DNA from: Ptiloglossa arizonensis
Lineage: Eukaryota; Arthropoda; Insecta; Hymenoptera; Colletidae
Reading direction: 5' to 3'
DNA length: 64,000 bases
NCBI RefSeq assembly: GCF_051014685.1
Contig: NW_027478400.1
Coordinates: 1,612,001 to 1,676,000, forward strand
Part shown: piece after piece, positions 12,024 to 25,400 of the stretch
How positions within the stretch are numbered: position 1 is the stretch's first letter
Layout of the letters: the number at the start of each line of letters is the position of its first letter
Notes under the pieces: generated by a model
Seen by the model: the letters and a program-made list of their open reading frames with translations, nothing else
Told to the model about the DNA's origin: nothing
The model's database searches: none
Position numbers and translations under genes: made by a program

Positions 12024-13793
12024 CAACAACTACAAATGCCTAGGGGAAAAATGCACATACCATTGTAATCGGGCGAGATTCTACTTTCACATGCAACAGG
12101 AATTTCTCGAGTTCGTCAGTGCATTCGCGAGATATGGCAGTTTGAGGTTAAGGAATGGTTGAGAAATCATCAAAATTTTCGCAAGTCTGATACTCGCATC
12201 CAATAACTACTATGGCCTAGGGCAAAAATACACATACCGTTGTAATCGGGCGAGTTTCTGCATTCATATGCAATAGGAAATTCTCGAGTTCGTCAATCCG
12301 TTCGCGAGATATGGAAGTTTGAAGTTAAGGAATGCTTGAGAAACCATCAAAATTTTCGCAATTCTGATGCTAGAAACGAATTACTGGAATGGCCTAGGGG
12401 AAAAGTACACACGCCGTTGTAATCGGGCGAGTTTCTCCTTTCACATGCAACAGGAATTTCTCGAGTTCGTCAATCCGTTCGCGAGATATGGAAGTTTGAA
12501 GTTAAGGAATGCTTGAGAAACCATCAAAATTTTCGCAATTCTGATGCTAGAAACGAATTACTGGAATGGCCTAGGGGAAAAGTACACACACCGTTGTATT
12601 CGGGAGAGTTTCTGCTTTCAGATGCAATAGGAAATTCTCGAGTTCGTCAAAACGTTCGCGAGATATGGAAGTGTGAATATAAGGAATGGTTGAGAAACCA
12701 TCAAAATTTTCGCAAGTCTGATACTCGAAACCAATAACTTCAAAGGCCTAGGGGAAAAATACACATACCGTTGTAATCGGGCGACTTTCTACTTTCACAT
12801 GCAATAGGAATTTCTCGAGTTCGTCAATCCGTTCGCGAGATATGGGAGTTTGAAGTTAAGGAATGGTTGAGAAATCATCAAAATTTTCGCAAGTCCGATA
12901 CCCGAATCCAATAACTACAATGGCCTAGGGGAAAAATACACATGCCGTTGTAACCGGGCGAGTTTCTACTTTTAGATGCAACAGGAATTTCTCGAGTTCG
13001 TCAAAACGTTCGCGAGATATGGAAGTGTGAATATAAGGAATGGTTGAGAAACCATCAAAATTTTCGCAAGTCTGATACTCGAAACCAATAACTACAACGG
13101 CCTAGGGGAAAAATACACATGCCGTTGTAACCGGGCGAGTTTCTACTTTTAGATGCAAAAGGAATTTCTCGAGTTCGTCAATCCGTTCGCGAGATATGGC
13201 AGTTTGAAGTTAAGGAATGGTTGAGAAACCATCAAAATTTTCGCAAGTCTGATACTCGAAACCAATAACTACAACGGCCTAGGGGAAATATACACATACC
13301 GTTGAAATCGGGCGACTTTCTACTTTCACATGCAACAGGAATTTCTCGAGTTCGTCAATCCGTTCGCGAGATATGGGAGTTTGAAGTTAAGGAATGGTTG
13401 AGAAATCATCAAAATTTTCGCAAGTCCGATACGCGAATCCAATAACTACAATGGCCTAGGGGAAAAATACACATGCCGTTGTAACCGGGCGAGTTTCTAC
13501 TTTTAGATGCAACAGGAATTTCTCGAGTTCGTCAATCCGTTCGCGAGATATGGGAGTTTGAAGTTAAGGAATGGTTGAGAAACCATCAAAATTTTCGCAA
13601 GTCTGATACTCGAAACCAACAACTACAAATGCCTAGGGGAAAAATACACATACCACTGTAATCGGGCGACTTTCTACTTTCACATGTAACAGGAATTTCT
13701 CGAGTTCGTCAATCCGTTCGCGAGATATGGGAGTTTGAAGTTAAGGAATGGTTGAGAAACCATCAAAATTTTCGCAAGTCTGATACTCGAAAC
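12024..13793 (+). repeat. 10-monomer HOR copy 2 (1770 bp)
   Basis: A, B, C, D, E, F, F', G, H, I. It keeps copy-1 markers: CATTCATATGC in B, CAATAGGAATTTC in E, and an uninterrupted GGAATTTCTC in C. Its E and F monomers differ from copies 3-6, so it is the intermediate between copy 1 and the more homogeneous later copies. Confidence 0.9.
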
Positions 13794-15563
13794 CAACAAC
13801 TACAAATGCCTAGGGGAAAAATGCACATACCATTGTAATCGGGCGAGATTCTACTTTCACATGCAACAGGAATTTCTCGAGTTCGTCAGTGCATTCGCGA
13901 GATATGGCAGTTTGAGGTTAAGGAATGGTTGAGAAATCATCAAAATTTTCGCAAGTCTGATACTCGCATCCAATAACTACTATGGCCTAGGGCAAAAATA
14001 CACATACCGTTGTAATCGGGCGAGTTTCTGCATTCAGATGCAATAGGAAATTCTCGAGTTCGTCAATCCGTTCGCGAGATATGGAAGTTTGAAGTTAAGG
14101 AATGCTTGAGAAACCATCAAAATTTTCGCAATTCTGATGCTAGAAACGAATTACTGGAATGGCCTAGGGGAAAAGTACACACGCCGTTGTAATCGGGCGA
14201 GTTTCTCCTTTCACATGCAACAGGAATTCCTCGAGTTCGTCAATCCGTTCGCGAGATATGGAAGTTTGAAGTTAAGGAATGCTTGAGAAACCATCAAAAT
14301 TTTCGCAATTCTGATGCTAGAAACGAATTACTGGAATGGCCTAGGGGAAAAGTACACACACCGTTGTATTCGGGAGAGTTTCTGCTTTCAGATGCAATAG
14401 GAAATTCTCGAGTTCGTCAAAACGTTCGCGAGATATGGAAGTGTGAATATAAGGAATGGTTGAGAAACCATCAAAATTTTCGCAAGTCTGATACTCGAAA
14501 CCAATAACTTCAAAGGCCTAGGGGAAAAATACACATACCGTTGTAATCGGGCGACTTTCTACTTTCACATGCAACAGGAATTTCTCGAGTTCGTCAATCC
14601 GTTCGCGAGATATGGGAGTTTGAAGTTAAGGAATGGTTGAGAAATCATCAAAATTTTCGCAAGTCCGATACCCGAATCCAATAACTACAACGGCCTAGGG
14701 GAAATATACACATACCGTTGAAATCGGGCGACTTTCTACTTTCACATGCAACAGGAATTTCTCGAGTTCGTCAATCCGTTCGCGAGATATGGGAGTTTGA
14801 AGTTAAGGAATGGTTGAGAAATCATCAAAATTTTCGCAAGTCCGATACCCGAATCCAATAACTACAATGGCCTAGGGGAAAAATACACATGCCGTTGTAA
14901 CCGGGCGAGTTTCTACTTTTAGATGCAACAGGAATTTCTCGAGTTCGTCAATCCGTTCGCGAGATATGGCAGTTTGAAGTTAAGGAATGGTTGAGAAACC
15001 ATCAAAATTTTCGCAAGTCTGATACTCGAAACCAATAACTACAACGGCCTAGGGGAAATATACACATACCGTTGAAATCGGGCGACTTTCTACTTTCACA
15101 TGCAACAGGAATTTCTCGAGTTCGTCAATCCGTTCGCGAGATATGGGAGTTTGAAGTTAAGGAATGGTTGAGAAATCATCAAAATTTTCGCAAGTCCGAT
15201 ACGCGAATCCAATAACTACAATGGCCTAGGGGAAAAATACACATGCCGTTGTAACCGGGCGAGTTTCTACTTTTAGATGCAACAGGAATTTCTCGAGTTC
15301 GTCAATCCGTTCGCGAGATATGGGAGTTTGAAGTTAAGGAATGGTTGAGAAACCATCAAAATTTTCGCAAGTCTGATACTCGAAACCAACAACTACAAAT
15401 GCCTAGGGGAAAAATACACATACCACTGTAATCGGGCGACTTTCTACTTTCACATGTAACAGGAATTTCTCGAGTTCGTCAATCCGTTCGCGAGATATGG
15501 GAGTTTGAAGTTAAGGAATGGTTGAGAAACCATCAAAATTTTCGCAAGTCTGATACTCGAAAC
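13794..15563 (+). repeat. 10-monomer HOR copy 3 (1770 bp)
   Basis: Order A, B, C, D, E, G', F', G, H, I. It is the first copy with an EcoRI-type GAATTC in monomer C (14224-14229), a marker shared with copies 4, 5 and 6. By eye it is almost identical to copy 5. Confidence 0.92.
14502..14678 (+). repeat. Representative monomer with internal motif map
   Basis: This monomer is close to the general consensus and serves as a reference. It holds CCTAGG at 14517-14522, a CENP-B-box-like 17-mer at 14536-14552, CTCGAG at 14584-14589, TCGCGA at 14603-14608, and the symmetric A-tract AAAATTTT at 14650-14657. The dyad at monomer positions 132-147 is imperfect here (AATCAT instead of AACCAT on the right arm). 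Consensus composition by hand count is 34 C and 39 G in 177 bp with 10 CpGs. The AAAATTTT block once per 177 bp would give phased DNA curvature, which is known for many satellites. A nucleosome-positioning role here is inference. Confidence 0.9.
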
Positions 15564-16625
15564 CAACAACTACAAATGCCTAGGGGAAAAATGCACATAC
15601 CATTGTAATCGGGCGAGATTCTACTTTCACATGCAACAGGAATTTCTCGAGTTCGTCAGTGCATTCGCGAGATATGGCAGTTTGAGGTTAAGGAATGGTT
15701 GAGAAATCATCAAAATTTTCGCAAGTCTGATACTCGCATCCAATAACTACTATGGCCTAGGGCAAAAATACACATACCGTTGTAATCGGGCGAGTTTCTG
15801 CATTCAGATGCAATAGGAAATTCTCGAGTTCGTCAATCCGTTCGCGAGATATGGAAGTTTGAAGTTAAGGAATGCTTGAGAAACCATCAAAATTTTCGCA
15901 ATTCTGATGCTAGAAACGAATTACTGGAATGGCCTAGGGGAAAAGTACACACGCCGTTGTAATCGGGCGAGTTTCTCCTTTCACATGCAACAGGAATTCC
16001 TCGAGTTCGTCAATCCGTTCGCGAGATATGGAAGTTTGAAGTTAAGGAATGCTTGAGAAACCATCAAAATTTTCGCAATTCTGATGCTAGAAACGAATTA
16101 CTGGAATGGCCTAGGGGAAAAGTACACACACCGTTGTATTCGGGAGAGTTTCTGCTTTCAGATGCAATAGGAAATTCTCGAGTTCGTCAAAACGTTCGCG
16201 AGATATGGAAGTGTGAATATAAGGAATGGTTGAGAAACCATCAAAATTTTCGCAAGTCTGATACTCGAAACCAATAACTTCAAAGGCCTAGGGGAAAAAT
16301 ACACATACCGTTGTAATCGGGCGACTTTCTACTTTCACATGCAACAGGAATTTCTCGAGTTCGTCAATCCGTTCGCGAGATATGGGAGTTTGAAGTTAAG
16401 GAATGGTTGAGAAATCATCAAAATTTTCGCAAGTCCGATACCCGAATCCAATAACTACAACGGCCTAGGGGAAATATACACATACCGTTGAAATCGGGCG
16501 ACTTTCTACTTTCACATGCAACAGGAATTTCTCGAGTTCGTCAATCCGTTCGCGAGATATGGGAGTTTGAAGTTAAGGAATGGTTGAGAAATCATCAAAA
16601 TTTTCGCAAGTCCGATACCCGAATC
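15564..16625 (+). repeat. 10-monomer HOR copy 4, shortened to 6 monomers (1062 bp)
   Basis: Contains A, B, C, D, E, G' only. The last four monomers (F', G, H, I) are missing. The next copy starts with a hybrid monomer at 16626 that begins CAATAACTACAATGG as F' does and switches to the A sequence (AATGCACATACCATTG). The loss was therefore an in-register recombination inside a monomer. Confidence 0.92.
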
Positions 16626-18395
16626 CAATAACTACAATGGCCTAGGGGAAAAATGCACATACCATTGTAATCGGGCGAGATTCTACTTTCACATGCAACA
16701 GGAATTTCTCGAGTTCGTCAGTGCATTCGCGAGATATGGCAGTTTGAGGTTAAGGAATGGTTGAGAAATCATCAAAATTTTCGCAAGTCTGATACTCGCA
16801 TCCAATAACTACTATGGCCTAGGGCAAAAATACACATACCGTTGTAATCGGGCGAGTTTCTGCATTCAGATGCAATAGGAAATTCTCGAGTTCGTCAATC
16901 CGTTCGCGAGATATGGAAGTTTGAAGTTAAGGAATGCTTGAGAAACCATCAAAATTTTCGCAATTCTGATGCTAGAAACGAATTACTGGAATGGCCTAGG
17001 GGAAAAGTACACACGCCGTTGTAATCGGGCGAGTTTCTCCTTTCACATGCAACAGGAATTCCTCGAGTTCGTCAATCCGTTCGCGAGATATGGAAGTTTG
17101 AAGTTAAGGAATGCTTGAGAAACCATCAAAATTTTCGCAATTCTGATGCTAGAAACGAATTACTGGAATGGCCTAGGGGAAAAGTACACACACCGTTGTA
17201 TTCGGGAGAGTTTCTGCTTTCAGATGCAATAGGAAATTCTCGAGTTCGTCAAAACGTTCGCGAGATATGGAAGTGTGAATATAAGGAATGGTTGAGAAAC
17301 CATCAAAATTTTCGCAAGTCTGATACTCGAAACCAATAACTTCAAAGGCCTAGGGGAAAAATACACATACCGTTGTAATCGGGCGACTTTCTACTTTCAC
17401 ATGCAACAGGAATTTCTCGAGTTCGTCAATCCGTTCGCGAGATATGGGAGTTTGAAGTTAAGGAATGGTTGAGAAATCATCAAAATTTTCGCAAGTCCGA
17501 TACCCGAATCCAATAACTACAACGGCCTAGGGGAAATATACACATACCGTTGAAATCGGGCGACTTTCTACTTTCACATGCAACAGGAATTTCTCGAGTT
17601 CGTCAATCCGTTCGCGAGATATGGGAGTTTGAAGTTAAGGAATGGTTGAGAAATCATCAAAATTTTCGCAAGTCCGATACCCGAATCCAATAACTACAAT
17701 GGCCTAGGGGAAAAATACACATGCCGTTGTAACCGGGCGAGTTTCTACTTTTAGATGCAACAGGAATTTCTCGAGTTCGTCAATCCGTTCGCGAGATATG
17801 GCAGTTTGAAGTTAAGGAATGGTTGAGAAACCATCAAAATTTTCGCAAGTCTGATACTCGAAACCAATAACTACAACGGCCTAGGGGAAATATACACATA
17901 CCGTTGAAATCGGGCGACTTTCTACTTTCACATGCAACAGGAATTTCTCGAGTTCGTCAATCCGTTCGCGAGATATGGGAGTTTGAAGTTAAGGAATGGT
18001 TGAGAAATCATCAAAATTTTCGCAAGTCCGATACGCGAATCCAATAACTACAATGGCCTAGGGGAAAAATACACATGCCGTTGTAACCGGGCGAGTTTCT
18101 ACTTTTAGATGCAACAGGAATTTCTCGAGTTCGTCAATCCGTTCGCGAGATATGGGAGTTTGAAGTTAAGGAATGGTTGAGAAACCATCAAAATTTTCGC
18201 AAGTCTGATACTCGAAACCAACAACTACAAATGCCTAGGGGAAAAATACACATACCACTGTAATCGGGCGACTTTCTACTTTCACATGTAACAGGAATTT
18301 CTCGAGTTCGTCAATCCGTTCGCGAGATATGGGAGTTTGAAGTTAAGGAATGGTTGAGAAACCATCAAAATTTTCGCAAGTCTGATACTCGAAAC
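16626..18395 (+). repeat. 10-monomer HOR copy 5 (1770 bp) with hybrid first monomer
   Basis: A(hybrid), B, C, D, E, G', F', G, H, I. The first monomer is an F'/A chimera, with the switch lying between the CAATGG word and AATGCAC (about 16640-16655). The remainder matches copy 3 closely, including GAATTC at 17056-17061. Confidence 0.92.
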
Positions 18396-20873
18396 CAACA
18401 ACTACAAATGCCTAGGGGAAAAATGCACATACCATTGTAATCGGGCGAGATTCTACTTTCACATGCAACAGGAATTTCTCGAGTTCGTCAGTGCATTCGC
18501 GAGATATGGCAGTTTGAGGTTAAGGAATGGTTGAGAAATCATCAAAATTTTCGCAAGTCTGATACTCGCATCCAATAACTACTATGGCCTAGGGCAAAAA
18601 TACACATACCGTTGTAATCGGGCGAGTTTCTGCATTCAGATGCAATAGGAAATTCTCGAGTTCGTCAATCCGTTCGCGAGATATGGAAGTTTGAAGTTAA
18701 GGAATGCTTGAGAAACCATCAAAATTTTCGCAATTCTGATGCTAGAAACGAATTACTGGAATGGCCTAGGGGAAAAGTACACACGCCGTTGTAATCGGGC
18801 GAGTTTCTCCTTTCACATGCAACAGGAATTCCTCGAGTTCGTCAATCCGTTCGCGAGATATGGAAGTTTGAAGTTAAGGAATGCTTGAGAAACCATCAAA
18901 ATTTTCGCAATTCTGATGCTAGAAACGAATTACTGGAATGGCCTAGGGGAAAAGTACACACACCGTTGTATTCGGGAGAGTTTCTGCTTTCAGATGCAAT
19001 AGGAAATTCTCGAGTTCGTCAAAACGTTCGCGAGATATGGAAGTGTGAATATAAGGAATGGTTGAGAAACCATCAAAATTTTCGCAAGTCTGATACTCGA
19101 AACCAATAACTTCAAAGGCCTAGGGGAAAAATACACATACCGTTGAAATCGGGCGACTTTCTACTTTCACATGCAACAGGAATTTCTCGAGATCGTCAAT
19201 CCGTTCGCGAGATATGGGAGTTTGAAGTTAAGGAATGGTTGAGAAACCATCAAAATTTTCGCAAGTCTGATACTCGAAACCAATAACTACAACGGCCTAG
19301 GGGAAATATACACATACCGTTGAAATCGGGCGACTTTCTACTTTCACATGCAACAGGAATTTCTCGAGTTCGTCAATCCGTTCGCGAGATATGGGAGTTT
19401 GAAGTTAAGGAATGGTTGAGAAATCATCAAAATTTTCGCAAGTCCGATACCCGAATCCAATAACTACAATGGCCTAGGGGAAAAATACACATGCCGTTGT
19501 AACCGGGCGAGTTTCTACTTTTAGATGCAACAGGAATTTCTCGAGTTCGTCAATCCGTTCGCGAGATATGGCAGTTTGAAGTTAAGGAATGGTTGAGAAA
19601 CCATCAAAATTTTCGCAAGTCTGATACTCGAAACCAATAACTACAACGGCCTAGGGGAAATATACACATACCGTTGAAATCGGGCGACTTTCTACTTTCA
19701 CATGCAACAGGAATTTCTCGAGTTCGTCAATCCGTTCGCGAGATATGGGAGTTTGAAGTTAAGGAATGGTTGAGAAATCATCAAAATTTTCGCAAGTCCG
19801 ATACGCGAATCCAATAACTACAATGGCCTAGGGGAAAAATACACATGCCGTTGTAACCGGGCGAGTTTCTACTTTTAGATGCAACAGGAATTTCTCGAGT
19901 TCGTCAATCCGTTCGCGAGATATGGGAGTTTGAAGTTAAGGAATGGTTGAGAAACCATCAAAATTTTCGCAAGTCTGATACTCGAAACCAACAACTACAA
20001 ATGCCTAGGGGAAAAATACACATACCACTGTAATCGGGCGACTTTCTACTTTCACATGCAACAGGAATTTCTCGAGTTCGTCAATCGGTTCGCGAGATAT
20101 GGGAGTTTGAAGTTAAGGAATGGTTGAGAAATCATCAAAATTTTCGCAAGTCCGATACGCGAATCCAATAACTACAATGGCCTAGGGGAAAAATACACAT
20201 GCCGTTGTAACCGGGCGAGTTTCTACTTTCAGATGCAACAGGAATTTCGCGAGTTCGTCAATCCGTACGCGAGATATGGGAGTTTGAAGTTAAGGAATGG
20301 TTGAGAAATCATCAAAATTTTCGCAAGTCCGATACGCGAATCCAATAACTACAATGGCCTAGGGGAAAAATACACATGCCGTTGTAACCGGGCGAGTTTC
20401 TACTTTCAGATGCAACAGGAATTTCTCGTGTTCGTCAATCCGTACGCGAGATATGGGAGTTCGAAGTTAAGGAATGGTTGAGAAACCATCAAAATTTTCG
20501 CAAGTCTGATACTCGAAACCAGCAACTACAAATGCCTAGGGGAAAAATACACATACCACTGTAATCGGGCGACTTTCTACTTTCACATGCAACAGGAATT
20601 TCTCGAGTTCGTCAATCCGTTCGCGAGAAATGGGAGTTTGAAGTTAAGGAATGGTTGAGAAACCATCAAAATTTTCGCAAGTCTGATACTCGAAACCAAC
20701 AACTACAAATGCCTAGGGGAAAAATACACATACCACTGTAATCGGACGACTTTCTACTTTCACATGTAACAGGAATTTCTCGAGTTCGTCAATCCGTTCG
20801 CGAGATATGGGAGTTTGAAGTTAAGGAATGGTTGAGAAACCATCAAAATTTTCGCAAGTCTGATACTCGAAAC
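18396..20873 (+). repeat. 10-monomer HOR copy 6, expanded to 14 monomers (2478 bp)
   Basis: Follows A to I as in copies 3 and 5, then has four further monomers (20166, 20343, 20520, 20697). Monomer E (19104) is altered: GTTGAAATCGGG and CGAGATCGTC. The latter is also seen at 38881, 43127 and 46841. The extra part carries variants of the G/H dimer block near 8.2-8.6 kb. It then re-enters the HOR tail through a CAGCAAC monomer and an I monomer. Confidence 0.9.
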
Positions 20874-21405
20874 CAACAACTACAAATGCCTAGGGATAAA
20901 AATGCACATACCATTGTAATCGGGCGAGATTCTACTTTCACATGCAACAGGAATTTCTCGAGTTCGTCAGTGCATTCGCGAGATATGGCAGTTTGAGGTT
21001 AAGGAATGGTTGAGAAATCATCAAAATTTTCGCAAGTCTGATACTCGCATCCAATAACTACTATGGCCTAGGGCAAAAATACACATACCGTTGTAATCGG
21101 GCGAGTTTCTGCATTCAGATGCAATAGGAAATTCTCGAGTTCGTCAATCCGTTCGCGAGATATGGAAGTTTGAAGTTAAGGAATGCTTGAGAAACCATCA
21201 AAATTTTCGCAATTCTGATGCTAGAAACGAATTACTGGAATGGCCTAGGGGAAAAGTACACACGCCGTTGTAATCGGGCGAGTTTCTCCTTTCACATGCA
21301 ACAGGAATTTCTCGAGTTCGTCAATCCGTTCGCGAGATATGGAAGTGTGAATATAAGGAATGCATGAGAAACCATCAAAATTTTCGCTGGTCTGACACTC
21401 GAAAC
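20874..21405 (+). repeat. 10-monomer HOR copy 7, partial (A, B, C)
   Basis: Three monomers only. A has a 1-bp insertion (GGGATAAAAATGCAC near 20894). C ends differently (GTGTGAATATAAGGAATGC, TTTCGCTGG) and leads into a monomer starting CAACTACTATGG, which has lost 3 bp. This is the right edge of the regular 10-mer HOR. The A-B-C cassette itself recurs later. Confidence 0.88.
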
Positions 21406-22464
21406 CAACTACTATGGCCTAGGGCAAAAATACACATACCGTTGTAATCGGGCGAGTTTCTGCATTCAGATGCAATAGGAAATTCTCGAGTTCGTCAATC
21501 CGTTCGCGAGATATGGAAGTTTGAAGTTAAGGAATGCTTGAGAAACCATCAAAATTTTCGCAATTCTGATGCTAGAAACGAATTACTGGAATGGCCTAGG
21601 GGAAAAGTACACACACCGATGTATTCGGGAGAGTTTCTGCTTTCAGATGCAATAGGAAATTCTCGAGTTCGTCAAAACGTTCGCGAGATATGGAAGTGTG
21701 AATATAAGGAATGGTTGAGAAACCATCAAAATTTTCGCAAGTCTGATACTCGAAACCAATAACTTCAAAGGCCTAGGGGAAAAATACACATACCGTTGTA
21801 ATCGGGCGACTTTCTACTTTCACATGCAACAGGAATTTCTCGAGTTCGTCAATCCGTTCGTGGGATATGGGAGTTTGAAGTTAAGGAATGGTTGAGAATC
21901 CATCCAAGTTTTCGCAAGTCTGATACTCGAAACCAATAACTACAAATGCCTAGAGGAAAAATACACATACCATTGTAATCGGGCGAGATTCTACTTTCAC
22001 ATGCAACAGGAATTTCTCGAGTTCGTCAATGCGTTCGCGAGATATTGCAGTTTGAAGTTAAGGAATGGTTGAGAAATCATCAAAATTTTCGCAAGTCTGA
22101 TACTCGAATCCAATAACTACTATGGCCTAAGGCAAAAATACACATACCGTTGTAATCGGGCGAGTTTCTGCTTTCAGATGCAATAGGAAATTCTCGAGTT
22201 CGTCAATCCGTTCGCAAGATATGGAAGTTTGATGTTAAAGAATGCATGAGAAACCATCAAAATTTTCGCACGTCTGATACTCGAAACCAATAACTACAAC
22301 GGCCTTGGGGAAATATACACATACCGTTGAAATCGGACGACTTTCTACTTTCACATGCAACAGGAATTTCTCGAGTTCGTCAATCCGTTCGCGAGATATG
22401 GAAGTGTGAATATAAGGAATGCATGAGAAACCATCAAAATTTTCGCTGGTCTGATACTCGAAAC
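21406..22464 (+). repeat. Linker block of six monomers
   Basis: Starts with the 174-bp monomer (CAACTAC instead of CAACAACTAC). It continues D (CGATGTATTCGG), E (CGTGGGATATGGG), an AAATGCCTAGAGG monomer, a CCTAAGGC monomer and a G-like monomer. The last five have the same order as 6360-7244 and 30394-31278, so this string is an old, re-used cassette. Confidence 0.8.
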
Positions 22465-25400
22465 CAACAACTACTATGGCCTAGGGCAAAAATACACATA
22501 CCGTTGTAATCGGGCGAGTTTCTGCATTCAGATGCAATAGGAAATTCTCGAGTTCGTCAATCCGTTCGCGAGATATGGAAGTTTGAAGTTAAGGAATGCT
22601 TGAGAAACCATCAAAATTTTCGCAATTCTGATGCTAGAAACGAATTACTGGAATGGCCTAGGGGAAAAGTACACACACCGTTGTAATCGGGAGAGTTTCT
22701 GCTTTCAGATGCAATAGGAAATTCTCGAGTTCGTCAAAACGTTCGCGAGATATGGAAGTGTCAATATAAGGAATGGTTGAGAAACCATCAAAATTTTCGC
22801 AAGTCTGATACTCGAAACCAATAACTTCAAAGGCCTGGGGGAAAAATACACATACCGTTGTAATCGGGCGACTTTCTACTTTCACATGCAACAGGAATTT
22901 CTCGAGTTCGTCAATCCGTTCGTGGTATATGGGAGTTTGAAGTTAAGGAATGTTTGAGAAACCATCCAAGTTTTCGCAAGTCTGATACTCGAAACCAATA
23001 ACTACAAATGCCTAGAGGAAAAATACACATACCATTGTAATCGGGCGAGATTCTACTTTCACATGCAACAGGAATTTCTCGAGTTCGTCAATGCGTTCGC
23101 GAGATATTGCAGTTTGAAGTTAAGGAATGGTTGAGAAATCATCAAAATTTTCGCAAGTCTGATACTCGAATCCAATAACTACTATGGCCTAAGGCAAAAA
23201 TACACATACCTTTGTAATCGGGCGAGTTTCTGCTTTCAGATGCAATAGGAAATTCTCGAGTTCGTCAATCCGTTCGCAAGATATGGAAGTTTGAAGTTAA
23301 GGAATGCATGAGAAACCATCAAAATTTTCGCAAGTCTGATACTCGAAACCAATAACTACAACGGCCTAGGGGAAATATACACATACCGTTGAAATCGGGC
23401 GGCCTTCTACTTTCACATGCAACAGGAATTTCTCGAGTTCGTCAATCCGTTCGCGAGATATGGGAGTTTGAAGTTAAGGAATGTTTGAGAAATCATCAAA
23501 ATTTTCGCAAGTCCGATACGCGAATCCAATAACTACAATGGCCTAGGGAAAAATACACATACCGTTGTAATCGGGCGAGTTTCTACTTTCAGATGCAACA
23601 GGAATTTCTCGAATTGGTCAATCCGTTCGCGAGATATGGGAGTTTGAAGTTAAGGAATGGTTGAGAAACCATCAAAATTTTCGCAAGTCTGATACTCGAA
23701 ACCAACAACTACAAAGGCCTAGGGGGAAAACACACATATCTTTGTAATCGAGCGAGTTTCTCCTTTCAGATGCAACAGGAATTTCTCGAGTTCGTCAATC
23801 CGTTCGCGAGATATGGGAGTTTGAAGTTAAGGAATGGTTGAGAAACCATCACAATTTTCGCATGTCTGATACTTGAAATCAATAACTACTATGGCCTAGG
23901 GGAAAAATACACATACCGTTGTAATAGGGCGAGTTTCTGCTTTCAGATGCAATAGGAAATTCTCGAGTTCGTCAATCCTTTCGCGAGATATGGGAGTTGG
24001 AAGTTAAGGAATGGTTGAGAAACCATCAAAATTTTCGCAAGTCTGATACTCGAAACCAATTACTACAATGGCCTATGGGAAAAATACACATACCGTTGTA
24101 ATCGGGCGACTTTCTACTTTCACATGCAACAGGAATTTCTCGAGTTCGTCAATCCGTTCGTGGTATATGGGAGTTTGAAGTTAAGGAATGTTTGAGAAAC
24201 CATCCAAGTTTTCGCAAGTCTGATACTCGAAACCAATAACTACAAATGCCTAGAGGAAAAATACACATACCATTGTAATCGGGCGAGATTCTACTTTCAC
24301 ATGCAACAGGAATTTCTCGAGTTCGTCAATGCGTTCGCGAGATATTGCAGTTTGAAGTTAAGGAATGGTTGAGAAATCATCAAAATTTTCGCAAGTCTGA
24401 TACTCGAATCCAATAACTACTATGGCCTAAGGCAAAAATACACATACCGTTGTAATCGGGCGAGTTTCTGCTTTCAGATGCAATAGGAAATTCTCGAGTT
24501 CGTCAATCCGTTCGCAAGATATGGAAGTTTGAAGTTAAGGAATGCATGAGAAACCATCAAAATTTTCGCAAGTCTGATACTCGAAACCAATAACTACAAC
24601 GGCCTAGGGGAAATATACACATACCGTTGAAATCGGGCGGCCTTCTACTTTCACATGCAACAGGAATTTCTCGAATTGGTCAATCCGTTCGCGAGATATG
24701 GGAGTTTGAAGTTAAGGAATGGTTGAGAAACCATCAAAATTTTCGCAAGTCTGATACTCGAAACCAACAACTACAAAGGCCTAGGGGGAAAATACACATA
24801 TCTTTGTAATCGAGCGAGTTTCTCCTTTCAGATGCAACAGGAATTTCTCGAGTTCGTCAATCCGTTCGCGAGATATGGGAGTTTGAAGTTAAGGAATGGT
24901 TGAGAAACCATCACAATTTTCGCATGTCTGATACTTGAAATCAATAACTACTATGGCCTAGGGGAAAAATACACATACCGTTGTAATAGGGCGAGTTTCT
25001 GCTTTCAGATGCATTAGGAAATTCTCGAGTTCGTCAATCCTTTCGCGAGATATGGGAGTTGGAAGTTAAGGAATGGTTGAGAAACCATCAAAATTTTCGC
25101 AAGTCTGATACTCGAAACCAATTACTACAATGGCCTAGGGGAAAAATACACATACCGTTGTAATCGGGCGAGTTTCTGCTTTCAGATGCAATAGGAAATT
25201 CTCGAGTTCTTCAATCCGTTCGCGAGATATGGAAGTGTGAAGTTAAGGAATGGTTGAGAAACCATCAAAATTTTCGCAAGTCTGATACTCGAAACCAATA
25301 ACTACAACGGCCTAGGGGAAATATACACATACCGTTGAAATCGGGCGACTTTCTACTTTCACATGCAACAGGAATTTCTCGAGTTCGTCAATCCGTTCGC

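Noticed and set aside
14584..14589. CTCGAG, TCGCGA, CCTAGG palindromes as protein-binding operators
   Set aside because: Each is a 6-bp palindrome occurring once per monomer. Nothing beyond repetition suggests a specific binding factor.
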